From an uncultured Mediterraneibacter sp. (GTDB lineage: Bacteria; Bacillota; Clostridia; Lachnospirales; Lachnospiraceae): DNA of 64,000 nt. The notes under the pieces are model-generated. The model saw nothing but the letters and a program-made list of their open reading frames with translations, made no database searches and had not been told where the DNA came from. Each line of letters opens with the position of its first letter. Within the stretch, counting starts at the first letter, position 1. The position numbers were made by a program, and so were the translations under genes. Positions 45,769 through 54,298 of this stretch are shown piece after piece. The stretch covers positions 1 through 64,000 of the forward strand of contig CALWLJ010000012.1 in the NCBI GenBank assembly GCA_944381495.1, read 5' to 3'.

Positions 45769-46627
45769 TATGTATAAGAATTTAGTGAATTTTATTGGAT
45801 GTGACGGAGAGTATGAAGACGCCGGAATTGTTCTGTTCGGCGCGCCATTTGACTCGACTACGTCATTCAGGCCAGGGACCAGATTTGCCGGACAGTCGGT
45901 AAGAAATGATTCCTATGGCCTTGAGATATACAGTCCGTATCAGGATAAAGAGCTTCCGGAAAATGTTGTTTATGACTGCGGGGATCTGGAACTTGCCATT
46001 GGAAGTTCTGAGGCTGTATTAGGCCAGATTGCAGAATGTGCGCGACAGATTCTGGGAGACGGCAAGCTGCCGTTTATGATCGGAGGGGAACATCTGGTGA
46101 CGCTGGGAAGCGTAAGGGCTGCGGCGGAGAAATATCCGGATCTGCACATTATTCATTTTGATGCGCATACAGATCTGCGGCAGGATTACCTGGGCGTTGA
46201 ACTTTCCCATGCCTGTGTGATACGGCGGTGCTGGGAAATCCTGGGAGATGGAAGGATCCATCAGTTCGGAATCCGTTCCGGCGAGCGTGAGGAATTTCAA
46301 TGGGCAAGGAGCGGACATACGGATTTTCATCCATTTAGACTGGACGGTCTGGAGGAGACGCTGAAAGAAATCGGAAATGCACCGGTGTATTTCACCGTAG
46401 ATCTGGATGTGCTGGATCCTTCTGTATTTCCGGGGACTGGTACGCCTGAGCCAGGCGGAGTGGATTTCCTTACGCTGATGAATGCGGTCATCCTTGTGTG
46501 CTGTCGGGCTCATCTTATCGGATGCGACGTCAATGAGCTGTGTCCGCCCTGTGATCCTACAGGGGCATCGACAGCTGTGGCATGCAAGATCATTCGGGAG
46601 ATGCTGATTGCTTTGACAGTCCGGTAA
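45769..46627 (+). CDS. speB: Agmatinase (ureohydrolase)
   Basis: 285 residues from ATG 45769 with GAGGAG at 45757-45762; earlier in-frame starts (45713, 45745) lack a good RBS. The binuclear manganese ligands of the arginase/agmatinase family are visible: IGGEHLVT, IIHFDAHTDLR and FTVDLDVLDPSVFPGTGTPE. It hydrolyses agmatine to putrescine and urea, completing the step after SpeA. GLDV-like and NELCPPCDPTGAS segments near the end are typical. It lies 52 bases after speE. Confidence 0.92.
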
Positions 46628-46693
46628 GGGCAGACATGTTGGAATATGTGAATCGGGAAATCTGGATAAGATACAGTGTATATTAATAAAAAA

Positions 46694-46724
46694 TTGTGCC
46701 ATACAGGAAAATATTGACTATAAT
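46694..46724 (+). promoter_or_regulatory. Possible promoter before the carboxyspermidine genes
   Basis: TTGTGC (46694-46699) and TATAAT (46719-46724) with a long 19-bp spacer. The -10 is perfect and the -35 weak. The 138-base gap after speB would fit a second transcription start. Confidence 0.4.
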
Positions 46725-46765
46725 AGGATAAAGAGAAGATAAGTACTACGAAAAGGAGAAGAAAA

Positions 46766-47968
46766 ATGGGAAAGATTATGATCATTGGCTGTGGCGGAGT
46801 AGGTAGTGTGGCGGTACATAAATGCTGTCAAAACAGTGATGCATTTTCAGAGGTGGTAATCGCCAGCAGAACCGGCTCCAAGTGTGAAGCTTTAAAAGAA
46901 AAACTGCAGGATACAACAAAGACAAAGATCATCGCAGCTCAGGTGGATGCGGACGATACGGCGGTCCTGACAGAACTGATCCGAAAGGAAAAACCGGACG
47001 TAGTCCTGAATCTGGCTCTTCCCTATCAGGATCTGCTGATCATGGAAGCTTGTCTGGCAGCAGGGGTACATTATGTTGATACTGCGAATTATGAGCCGGA
47101 GGATACGGCAAAGTTTGAGTATAAATGGCAGTGGGAGTACGATGACCGCTTTAAGAAGGCAGGGCTTACAGCTCTGCTCGGAAGCGGATTCGATCCGGGA
47201 GTTACAGGCGTATTTACTGCATATGCCCTGAAACATTATTTTGATGAAATAAATTATATTGATATCCTTGACTGCAATGCAGGAGAGAACGGATATCCAT
47301 TTGCTACGAATTTCAATCCGGAGATCAATATCCGCGAGGTTTCTGCAAACGGATCCTACTGGGCGGACGGACGCTGGGTGGAGACAAAGCCAATGGAGAT
47401 CAAGAGGACCTATAATTTCCCGGAAATCGGGGAAAAGGACATGTATCTTCTTCACCACGAGGAAATTGAATCTCTGGCAAAGAATGTGCCCGGGATCAAG
47501 AGGATCCGTTTCTTTATGACATTCAGCGAGAGCTATCTTACCCATCTGAAATGTCTTGAAGATGTGGGAATGACATCAATCGAGCCGGTGATGTACAATG
47601 ATCAGGAGATTATTCCGCTTCAGTTCCTGAAAACTCTGCTTCCGGATCCGGCTTCACTGGGAGCGAGAACAAAGGGAAAGACCAATATCGGATGCATTTT
47701 TATCGGGAAGAAGGATGGAAAAGAGAAGAAACTCTATATTTATAATGTCTGCGATCATCAGGAGTGTTATAAAGAAGTGGGATCTCAGGCTGTAGCGTAT
47801 ACCACAGGCGTACCTGCGATGATCGGCGCAATGCTGGTGATGAACGGAACATGGCAGAAGCCGGGAGTGTTCAACGTAGAAGAGTTTGATCCGGATCCGT
47901 TTATGGATGCTCTGAATAAATGGGGGCTGCCGTGGAAAGTATGCGAGGATCCGGAACTGGTTGACTAG
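46766..47968 (+). CDS. Carboxy(nor)spermidine dehydrogenase (saccharopine dehydrogenase family)
   Basis: 400 residues. The N-terminal Rossmann motif is IMIIGCGGVGSVAVHKC. DVVLNLALPYQDLLIMEACL, VHYVDTANYEPEDTAKF and ALLGSGFDPGVTGVF are characteristic of carboxynorspermidine/carboxyspermidine synthase rather than lysine-pathway saccharopine dehydrogenase. The enzyme condenses aspartate semialdehyde with putrescine (or diaminopropane) using NADPH to give carboxyspermidine. The decarboxylase for its product is the next gene. RBS AAAGGAGAAG at 46752-46761. Confidence 0.92.
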   Translation: MGKIMIIGCGGVGSVAVHKCCQNSDAFSEVVIASRTGSKCEALKEKLQDTTKTKIIAAQVDADDTAVLTELIRKEKPDVVLNLALPYQDLLIMEACLAAGVHYVDTANYEPEDTAKFEYKWQWEYDDRFKKAGLTALLGSGFDPGVTGVFTAYALKHYFDEINYIDILDCNAGENGYPFATNFNPEINIREVSANGSYWADGRWVETKPMEIKRTYNFPEIGEKDMYLLHHEEIESLAKNVPGIKRIRFFMTFSESYLTHLKCLEDVGMTSIEPVMYNDQEIIPLQFLKTLLPDPASLGARTKGKTNIGCIFIGKKDGKEKKLYIYNVCDHQECYKEVGSQAVAYTTGVPAMIGAMLVMNGTWQKPGVFNVEEFDPDPFMDALNKWGLPWKVCEDPELVD

Positions 47969-48092
47969 AAGAGGGAAAGTTTTTTATAAAACTGCTGATT
48001 TTCCTGGATTCTGACAGCTATTCTGAGAATTTGTTTAGAGAGATACAATGTATGCTTTGCGGTGAAACAGGATGGAGAAGAGGAGAAAACGG

Positions 48093-49247
48093 ATGAGGAG
48101 AGACGACCTGCATACACCCTGCTATATAGTGCAGACGGAAAGGATTCGGGAGAATCTTGAAATCTTAAGAGATATCTGTGAGGAGACAGGCTGCCGGATC
48201 CTTCTGGCCCAGAAAGCATTTTCTATGTTTTCACTGTATCCTCTGATCGGAGAGTATCTGAACGGGGCGACGGCCAGCGGGCTTTACGAAGCAAGGCTCG
48301 GATATGAGGAGATGGGCAGGGAGAACCATATTTTTTCCCCGGCATACCGGGAAGAAGAAATGGAAGAAATTCTGAGATATTGTGATCATATTATTTTTAA
48401 TTCACCTGCTCAGTTCAAAAAGTACAGAACAGCGGTAAAAAAGGCAGGGCGCAGCATGGGGATGCGCATTAATCCGGAATGTTCCACCCAGGAGGGACAT
48501 GCAATCTATGATCCCTGTGCTCCTTTCTCCAGGCTGGGTACTACTCTGGAAAAATTTTCAGAAGAAATGAGCCCCGAAGAAATTGCCGAGCTGGACGGTC
48601 TGCATTTTCATACTCTGTGTGAGCAGGATGCCGGCGCTCTTGCGGAGACGCTTGATGCGGTAGAATCAAAGTTCGGCAGATACCTGCCGGGGATGAAATG
48701 GCTGAATTTCGGAGGAGGACATCATATTACCCGGAGGGATTATGACCGTGAACTGCTGAAAAAATGTATCCGGAGTGTGAAGGAAAAATATGGCGTCGAA
48801 GTTTATCTGGAACCCGGAGAAGCGGTGGCGCTGAATGCAGGAGTCCTTCTTACAGAAGTACTTGAGATCGTTGAGAACGGCATGAAGATTGCAATCCTGG
48901 ATGCGTCGGCTGCATGCCATATGCCGGATGTGCTGGAGATGCCATATCGACCGCCGCTGAAAGGCGCAGGAGACCCTGCTGATCCGGCAGAAAGGGAGGA
49001 AAAACCGTATGTGTATCGACTGGCAGGACCTACATGTCTGGCAGGCGATGTGATTGGAGACTTTGCCTTCGAAAAACCACTGCAGAGCGGTGACAGACTT
49101 GAATTTCAGGACATGGCCATCTATACAATGGTAAAGAATAATACCTTTAATGGAATGAAATTGCCGGATATCGTGCTGGAAGACGAAAACGGCGAATGTA
49201 AGATTGTGAGACAGTTCGGATACGAAGACTTTAAAATGCGGCTGTGA
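48093..49247 (+). CDS. nspC: Carboxy(nor)spermidine decarboxylase
   Basis: 384 residues from ATG 48093 with GAGGAG upstream (48080-48085); ATG 48072 lacks an RBS. It is a fold-III PLP decarboxylase: TPCYIVQTERIRENL, the PLP-lysine in ILLAQKAFSMFSLYP (~40), LHFHTLCEQDAGAL, LNFGGGHHITRRDYD, VYLEPGEAVALNAG and AGPTCLAGDVIGDF. It removes CO2 from carboxyspermidine to give spermidine. Its stop precedes the T-box promoter by only about 12 bases. Confidence 0.93.
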   Translation: MRRDDLHTPCYIVQTERIRENLEILRDICEETGCRILLAQKAFSMFSLYPLIGEYLNGATASGLYEARLGYEEMGRENHIFSPAYREEEMEEILRYCDHIIFNSPAQFKKYRTAVKKAGRSMGMRINPECSTQEGHAIYDPCAPFSRLGTTLEKFSEEMSPEEIAELDGLHFHTLCEQDAGALAETLDAVESKFGRYLPGMKWLNFGGGHHITRRDYDRELLKKCIRSVKEKYGVEVYLEPGEAVALNAGVLLTEVLEIVENGMKIAILDASAACHMPDVLEMPYRPPLKGAGDPADPAEREEKPYVYRLAGPTCLAGDVIGDFAFEKPLQSGDRLEFQDMAIYTMVKNNTFNGMKLPDIVLEDENGECKIVRQFGYEDFKMRL

Positions 49248-49258
49248 CAGGGAACAGC

Positions 49259-49287
49259 TTGACAATCCCGCATTCCTGTGCTAACCT
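49259..49287 (+). promoter_or_regulatory. Promoter of the metG T-box transcript
   Basis: TTGACA (49259-49264), 17-bp spacer, TAACCT (49282-49287). The start point is near 49294, directly ahead of the T-box stem I. Confidence 0.6.
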
Positions 49288-49293
49288 TTTTTA

Positions 49294-49597
49294 CAGACCA
49301 GATATTGATATCGATAAAAGCAGTGACGAAGAGAGTACTTTGCCGGAAATTTTACAGAGAAGTTCCGTGGGACTGGAAGAGTCCCGTGCTGAGAGGAACA
49401 GGTGGAACGCAGAGGAAAATGGCTTCTGAGCAGCGCACCGAACTGCAACAGGCAGTAAGGCTGCGATGGGTCCGCCCGTTATAGCGGAGGAGTGCTTGAC
49501 GGCACTTGCTGAGATCCTTTTCGCGAGGAAAGGATGAAGAGAAGTGGTAACACGGATATTATCCCGTCTTCTTAAGTAAGAAGACGGGATTTTTTTG
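49294..49597 (+). ncRNA. T-box leader riboswitch (methionine)
   Basis: Canonical elements are present in order: GAAGAGAGTA near the 5' end of stem I (49329-49338), a specifier region AAATGGCTTCTGAGC with ATG at 49419-49421 (methionine codon, matching the downstream gene), the T-box core AAGTGGTAACACGG at about 49542-49555, and an intrinsic terminator 49562-49589 followed by seven T. Uncharged initiator or elongator tRNA-Met would stabilise the antiterminator and allow metG expression. Confidence 0.9.
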
Positions 49598-49609
49598 TGA
49601 TTCGGGACA

Positions 49610-49869
49610 GGGTGAAGTTCAAAAAGGGACAGGGCAAATCTCGATTTGGGACACCCCGAATCTTATTTGGGGACGTAGCAAACTTCAGTTTGACTACGTC
49701 CCGGAACAAGAAAATTGAGTGCATTTCTGCATTTATCGGTATTAACAGCTAATATGAAGTATAGATCAGAACAGGGAAAATGGTCGAAAAGGGACACAGT
49801 GAAATGCAAAAAGGGACACAGTAAACTTCAATCGGGGACGTAGCCAAACCGAAGTTTACTACGTCCCCG
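49610..49869. repeat. REP-like palindromic block between the T-box terminator and metG
   Basis: Two related hairpins, GGGGACGTAGCAAACTTCAG with its partner (about 49670-49704) and GGGGACGTAGCCAAACCGAA with its partner (about 49836-49869). Between and before them are repeated GGGACAG / AAAGGGACACAGT motifs (49606, 49640, 49789, 49810). This ~260-bp block is part of the metG leader. The last hairpin runs directly into the metG RBS (GGAGG at 49872-49876). No transposase is present in it. Confidence 0.75.
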
Positions 49870-49881
49870 AAGGAGGTAAAG

Positions 49882-51789
49882 ATGAAACCAAAGTATTACA
49901 TTACAACAGCCATCGCCTACACATCCGGAAAGCCGCACATCGGCAATACTTATGAAATCGTGCTGGCGGACGCGATTGCGCGTTACAAAAGAAGTCAGGG
50001 ATATGATGTGTTTTTCCAGACAGGAACGGACGAGCACGGACAGAAGATTGAGTTGAAAGCGGAAGAGGCAGGGGTCACGCCGAAGGAGTTTGTGGACAAT
50101 GTTTCTGCTGAGATCAAGAGAATCTGGGATCTGATGGATACGTCTTATGACAAGTTTATCCGTACGACGGATGCGGATCATGAGAAGCAGGTGCAGAAGA
50201 TTTTCAAGAAGCTGTATGACCAGGGGGATATCTATAAGGGATATTATGAAGGAATGTACTGTACTCCCTGTGAGTCTTTCTTTACGGAGTCGCAGCTGGT
50301 TGACGGTAAATGTCCGGACTGCGGGCGTGAGGTTCAGCCGGCAAAAGAGGAGGCATATTTCTTCAGAATGAGCAAATATGCGGATCGTCTGATCGAGTAT
50401 ATCAACACGCATCCGGAGTTTATCCAGCCGGTATCCAGGAAAAATGAAATGATGAACAACTTCCTTCTTCCGGGCCTGCAGGATCTGTGCGTATCCAGAA
50501 CATCTTTTAAGTGGGGAATCCCGGTTGATTTTGACGACAAGCATGTGGTTTATGTATGGCTTGATGCTCTGACAAACTATATCACAGGAATTGGCTATGA
50601 CGCGGATGGAAACAGCACGGAGCAGTTTGAAAAGCTGTGGCCGGCGGACCTGCATCTGATTGGAAAGGACATTATCCGTTTCCATACGATCTACTGGCCT
50701 ATTTTCCTGATGGCTCTGGGACTTCCGCTGCCCAAGCAGGTATTCGGACATCCGTGGCTTCTTCAGGGGGACGGCAAGATGAGCAAGTCCAAGGGAAATG
50801 TACTCTATGCGGATGAGCTGGTTGATTTCTTCGGAGTGGATGCAGTGCGTTATTTCGTGCTTCACGAGATGCCATTTGAAAATGACGGCGTGATTACATG
50901 GGAGCTGATGGTAGAGCGACTGAACTCTGATCTGGCAAATACGCTTGGCAACCTGGTAAACCGGACCGTTTCCATGACAAATAAATATTTCGGCGGAACT
51001 GTGACGGATAAAGGCGTGGCAGAAGATGTGGATGCGGATCTGAAAGCGGTTATGGAGCATACTCCGAAAGCGGTAGATGAGAAGATGGCTGGACTGAGAG
51101 TTGCAGATGCGATCACGGAAATCTTCAATCTGTTCAAACGCTGCAACAAATACATCGATGAAACTATGCCCTGGGTTCTGGCGAAGGACGAGGCGAAGAA
51201 AGACCGTCTGGAGACTGTTCTCTGGAATCTGATCCAGGGAATTTCCACAGGTGCGCAGCTGCTTGAGCCATATATGCCTTTAACCAGTAAAAAGATCCTG
51301 GAGCAGCTTGGCGGCGGACATGTGACAGACAAGCCGGAGATCCTGTTCCAGAGACTGGATCTTGAAGAAGTTATGAAGAAAGTCGAGGAGCTTCACCCGC
51401 ATAAAGAAGAGGCGGCAGACAGCACTGAAAAGGAAGAAGCAGTCATTGATATCGAACCGAAGGATGAGATCACCTTTGATCAGTTCGGCACGATGCAGTT
51501 CCAGGTGGGTGAGATCATTGCCTGTGAAGAAGTGAAGAAGTCGAAAAAGCTTCTCTGCTCCCAGGTGAAGATTGGAAGCCAGGTAAAACAGATCGTATCC
51601 GGAATTAAAGCGCACTATACACCGGAAGAGATGGTAGGCAAGAAGGTAATGGTCCTTGTAAACCTGAAGCCCGCCAAGCTGGCAGGAGTGCTTTCCGAAG
51701 GTATGCTGCTCTGCGCTGAGGATGCAGATGGAAATCTGTCCCTGATGGTGCCTGAGAAGGATATGCCGGCAGGAGCGGAAATCTGTTAA
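49882..51789 (+). CDS. metG: Methionine-tRNA ligase
   Basis: 635 residues. Class I synthetase with the HIGH-equivalent HIGN (~19-22 in KPHIGNTYEIVLADA), a zinc knuckle (CTPCESFF...CPDCGR, ~127-150), WLDALTNYITG and the KMSKS loop DGKMSKSKGN (~302). The C-terminal extension (~530-635, FDQFGTMQFQVGEI...) is a tRNA-binding EMAP/Trbp111-like domain that dimerises the enzyme. It charges tRNA-Met for translation and is controlled by the T-box leader with a methionine specifier. Full length and intact. Confidence 0.96.
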   Translation: MKPKYYITTAIAYTSGKPHIGNTYEIVLADAIARYKRSQGYDVFFQTGTDEHGQKIELKAEEAGVTPKEFVDNVSAEIKRIWDLMDTSYDKFIRTTDADHEKQVQKIFKKLYDQGDIYKGYYEGMYCTPCESFFTESQLVDGKCPDCGREVQPAKEEAYFFRMSKYADRLIEYINTHPEFIQPVSRKNEMMNNFLLPGLQDLCVSRTSFKWGIPVDFDDKHVVYVWLDALTNYITGIGYDADGNSTEQFEKLWPADLHLIGKDIIRFHTIYWPIFLMALGLPLPKQVFGHPWLLQGDGKMSKSKGNVLYADELVDFFGVDAVRYFVLHEMPFENDGVITWELMVERLNSDLANTLGNLVNRTVSMTNKYFGGTVTDKGVAEDVDADLKAVMEHTPKAVDEKMAGLRVADAITEIFNLFKRCNKYIDETMPWVLAKDEAKKDRLETVLWNLIQGISTGAQLLEPYMPLTSKKILEQLGGGHVTDKPEILFQRLDLEEVMKKVEELHPHKEEAADSTEKEEAVIDIEPKDEITFDQFGTMQFQVGEIIACEEVKKSKKLLCSQVKIGSQVKQIVSGIKAHYTPEEMVGKKVMVLVNLKPAKLAGVLSEGMLLCAEDADGNLSLMVPEKDMPAGAEIC

Positions 51790-51809
51790 AATGAATAAAA
51801 TGTAAAAGT

Positions 51810-51880
51810 GTAAGCCCCTGCGGCGGGGATATCCATTGAAATGTCTGATGGAACATCTCGGCCGCAGGGGCTTGCCATAT
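51810..51880 (+). terminator. Rho-independent terminator of metG
   Basis: GTAAGCCCCTGCGGC (51810-51824) pairs with GCCGCAGGGGCTTGC (51861-51875), with one G-T pair. The 36-base loop carries a smaller hairpin, and a T-rich tail follows. Confidence 0.8.
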
Positions 51881-51998
51881 TTTCTGTTTTGTTACTAAAC
51901 AGTGAAGACGTTGCATCATGCTTCAGCGCAGAAAGGAAAGATGCTCTGCCTGAATGAGATATCCATAAATGGATAAAACAGACATAATAATGATAAAA

Positions 51999-52047
51999 TA
52001 TGGAAATATTTATTGACATATAGACGATTAGATAATATATTTCCATA
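51999..52047 (+). promoter_or_regulatory. Promoter flanked by an 11-bp inverted repeat
   Basis: TTGACA (52013-52018), 17-bp spacer, TATATT (52036-52041). TATGGAAATAT (51999-52009) and its exact inverse ATATTTCCATA (52037-52047) bracket the core promoter, a layout suited to repression by the HTH protein encoded just downstream. Confidence 0.7.
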
Positions 52048-52089
52048 AAAGGAAGAAACTTGGGTGCTATGGCAGAGAGGAGTGCGGAT

Positions 52090-52878
52090 ATGGATATTTC
52101 TGATCTGAAGAAAAAGAAGAAAGAGGCAGGTATGACCAACGCAGGGATTGCGGAACTGGCCGGGATACCGGTCAGCACAGTTAATAAGGTCTTCTCCGGT
52201 GCCACGAAGAATCCCAGGTATGCCACCCTTCTTGCCATTGAGCAGGTGCTGGAAGAAAAGGAGAAGCTCCCATTTACTTATGATCCTGTATCGGAAGAGC
52301 CGGTGATGTTGAGGGAGGAGACGGCGCCCTATGCCTATTCGGCCAGAAACTATGACGGGGAAGATATTGCAGGACTTTCAGAGGGGACAAGGGCAGAGCT
52401 GATCGACGGGCAACTTTACATGCTTTCCGCACCGAACAGACTTCATCAATATCTGGTGACAGAGCTGGTCTATGAGCTCAAAAGCCATATACGCAGAAAG
52501 AAAGGGAACTGCCAGGTCTATACAGCTCCCTTTGATGTGCGGCTTTTTGGAGACGACTCGACGATCGTGCAGCCTGATATAGCGGTGATATGCAGACATG
52601 ATATCCTGACTGATCTAGGGTGCTGCGGCGCGCCGGACTGGGTGATCGAGATCGTCTCTGAAAGTAATTCCGCCCACGTTTATGTGCGGAAAATGATCCA
52701 GTACCAGAAGGCAGGGGTCAGAGAGTACTGGATTATTGATCCGCTGCAGAGGCTCGTATCAGTTTTCAATTTTGAAGATGCCCGGAAAAGCGCTCAGTAC
52801 ACATATGAAGACACTGTACCCTCCGGAGTCCTGGAAGGGCTTGAGATCCGGTTCCGGGAGCTGGTGAAAGGGTATTAG
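52090..52878 (+). CDS. HTH (XRE-like) and Uma2-family nuclease-like fusion protein
   Basis: 263 residues from ATG 52090 (RBS GAGAGGAG 52076-52083). Residues ~1-60 form a helix-turn-helix (MTNAGIAELAGIPVSTVNKV, SGATKNPRYATLLAIEQVL). Residues ~95-255 are a Uma2/DUF820 restriction-fold domain with the PD-(D/E)xK-like signature VQPDIAVICRHD and WVIEIVSESNS, then YVRKMIQYQKAGVREYWIID. Uma2 proteins are widespread with unproven function. Here the HTH could repress its own promoter via the inverted repeat at 51999-52047. A toxin-like or plasmid/phage-related function is speculative. Confidence 0.85.
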   Translation: MDISDLKKKKKEAGMTNAGIAELAGIPVSTVNKVFSGATKNPRYATLLAIEQVLEEKEKLPFTYDPVSEEPVMLREETAPYAYSARNYDGEDIAGLSEGTRAELIDGQLYMLSAPNRLHQYLVTELVYELKSHIRRKKGNCQVYTAPFDVRLFGDDSTIVQPDIAVICRHDILTDLGCCGAPDWVIEIVSESNSAHVYVRKMIQYQKAGVREYWIIDPLQRLVSVFNFEDARKSAQYTYEDTVPSGVLEGLEIRFRELVKGY

Positions 52879-52930
52879 TGCGGGCTCCTTACATCTCCTT
52901 ACAGCCTCTTTGCAGCCCCTTACAGCCTTC

Positions 52931-54034
52931 TTACAGCTTGCACAGCACCTGCAGCAGCCGGCTGTTATCCTCCGGCATCATGGTGCAGAAACGGATATAT
53001 TCCCCGTCCAGGCACTGGAAGGAGGAGCAGTCACGGATCATCAGCCCTGCACGGATGCAGCGTTCGAATACATCGGCGGAGGTAATCCCATCCTTCATGA
53101 TCCGAACCAGCTGAAAGTTGGCGTAAGGCCGGTATACTTTGCATGACGGCTGTGCCGAGAGTGCATGGTACATCCGTTCCCGCTCTGACAGGATGAGACG
53201 GCGGGTTTCTGCGATATATTCCGTATCCCGGAACATGAGCTCGCCGGCATAGGCGCCGATGCTGTTCAGCGACCAGGGAATCTGTTTCTCCTTCATCCTT
53301 TTGAGAAAATCCAGATTCCCCGTAATACCGTATCCCAGCCGCATTCCAGGCGCGGCGAAGAACTTGGATACGCCCCGCAGGACCATCAGGTTTGCAAACT
53401 CTTTTGTCAGAGGGACTGCGGTGACGGCGTCGATATCAGGAGCAAACTCCACATATGTCTCGTCGATCATGACAAAGATATCCCTTTCCAGGCAGAAGGC
53501 GAGGAGGCGCCCCATGTCCTCCTGCAGGATGGCTGAGGAGGTGGGATTGTTGGGATTGCACAGGATAAGAAAATCGTAATTCCCTTTATCCAGTGTACGG
53601 CACAGATCATCCATATCCAGCTGGAAGTCCATCTCTTCTCTTAGGTGGTAATATTCCTGGGTGCTTCCGGAGAAGGACAGTTCCCGGGAATACTCGGAGT
53701 AGGTGGGGCCGAGTATGAGCGTATGCTTTGGAGCGCGGGCCTCGATCAGCAGAGAGATCAGTTCACTGGATCCGTTGCCCGGCAGGATATGATCCGCCGG
53801 GATATGGCAGTACCCGGATATGGTTTCCCTCAGAGAGGTGTACTCCCGGTCCGGGTAGGAGGAGAGCAGATCGAGATGGGACGCCAGAGCGGTCTTCACG
53901 CTTTCGGACAGGCCAAGAGGATTTACATTGGCGCCGAAGTTGACGATCTCATCTTTCTTCAGGTGATAATACTCACAGATTTTTTCTATATCGCTTCCGT
54001 GAAAAACAGGCTTTGTATTCAAGAGCAGACACAT
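52931..54034 (-). CDS. PLP-dependent aminotransferase (HisC/CobD-like)
   Basis: About 368 residues. Fold-I aminotransferase motifs: NFGANVNPLGL, ILPGNGSSELISLL, FLILCNPNNPTSSA, MIDETYVEF and the PLP-lysine GVSKFFAAPGMRLGYG (~235). It resembles histidinol-phosphate aminotransferase and threonine-phosphate decarboxylase (CobD); no his or cob genes are nearby to decide. The ATG at 54034 has GAAAGG immediately adjacent, which is too close; TTG twelve bases later (LNTKPVF) would have better spacing, so the exact start is uncertain. Upstream in-frame codons to 54157 do not look coding. It is divergent from the siderophore operon. Confidence 0.8.
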   Translation of the reverse strand: MCLLLNTKPVFHGSDIEKICEYYHLKKDEIVNFGANVNPLGLSESVKTALASHLDLLSSYPDREYTSLRETISGYCHIPADHILPGNGSSELISLLIEARAPKHTLILGPTYSEYSRELSFSGSTQEYYHLREEMDFQLDMDDLCRTLDKGNYDFLILCNPNNPTSSAILQEDMGRLLAFCLERDIFVMIDETYVEFAPDIDAVTAVPLTKEFANLMVLRGVSKFFAAPGMRLGYGITGNLDFLKRMKEKQIPWSLNSIGAYAGELMFRDTEYIAETRRLILSERERMYHALSAQPSCKVYRPYANFQLVRIMKDGITSADVFERCIRAGLMIRDCSSFQCLDGEYIRFCTMMPEDNSRLLQVLCKL

Positions 54035-54120
54035 CCTTTCTATTGTTTCTATGAACCAGTATAGCATGCCCTGGCAGAAGAAAATGATAATTTTTCGCCA
54101 TTTTCTTATAAAAATATGAC

Positions 54121-54174
54121 TTGCATTTTTCAAATAGGATATGATATACTGGCGCAAAGTTAGTGGTAGCTAAC
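54121..54174 (+). promoter_or_regulatory. Promoter and operator 1 of the siderophore-uptake operon
   Basis: TTGCAT (54121-54126), 18-bp spacer, TATACT (54145-54150). The near-palindrome GTTAGTGGTAGCTAAC (54159-54174) sits at the start point. The TTAG/CTAA half-sites resemble DtxR/IdeR-family metal-repressor sites, but the regulator is not in the window. Confidence 0.6.
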
Positions 54175-54191
54175 CTGGCGCGCGTGTTGTC

Positions 54192-54238
54192 CGGCCAGAC
54201 ATACTCCGTATCTGCTGTATGCCTGGCCGTTTTATTTT
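54192..54238 (+). terminator. Leader terminator of the siderophore-uptake operon
   Basis: CGGCCAG-CATAC (54192 onward) pairs with GTATG-CTGGCCG (to 54229) and TTTTATTTT follows. It lies between the promoter and the first gene, so it could attenuate the operon. Confidence 0.7.
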
Positions 54239-54241
54239 GCT

Positions 54242-54263
54242 TTAGTTAGATGAAACTAACTAA
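54242..54263 (+). promoter_or_regulatory. Operator-like palindrome 2 before the siderophore permease
   Basis: TTAGTTA-8 bp-TAACTAA (54242-54263), a 7-bp perfect inverted repeat, related in sequence to operator 1 at 54159-54174 and located just before the RBS. Confidence 0.6.
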
Positions 54264-54298
54264 ACGGAAGGGAGGAAACATCCATTAAAGGAAGAATA

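Noticed and set aside
49828-51060. Minus-strand ORF of 410 codons inside metG
   Set aside because: Shadow of the methionyl-tRNA synthetase; low-complexity Ile/Arg/His-rich product without a domain.
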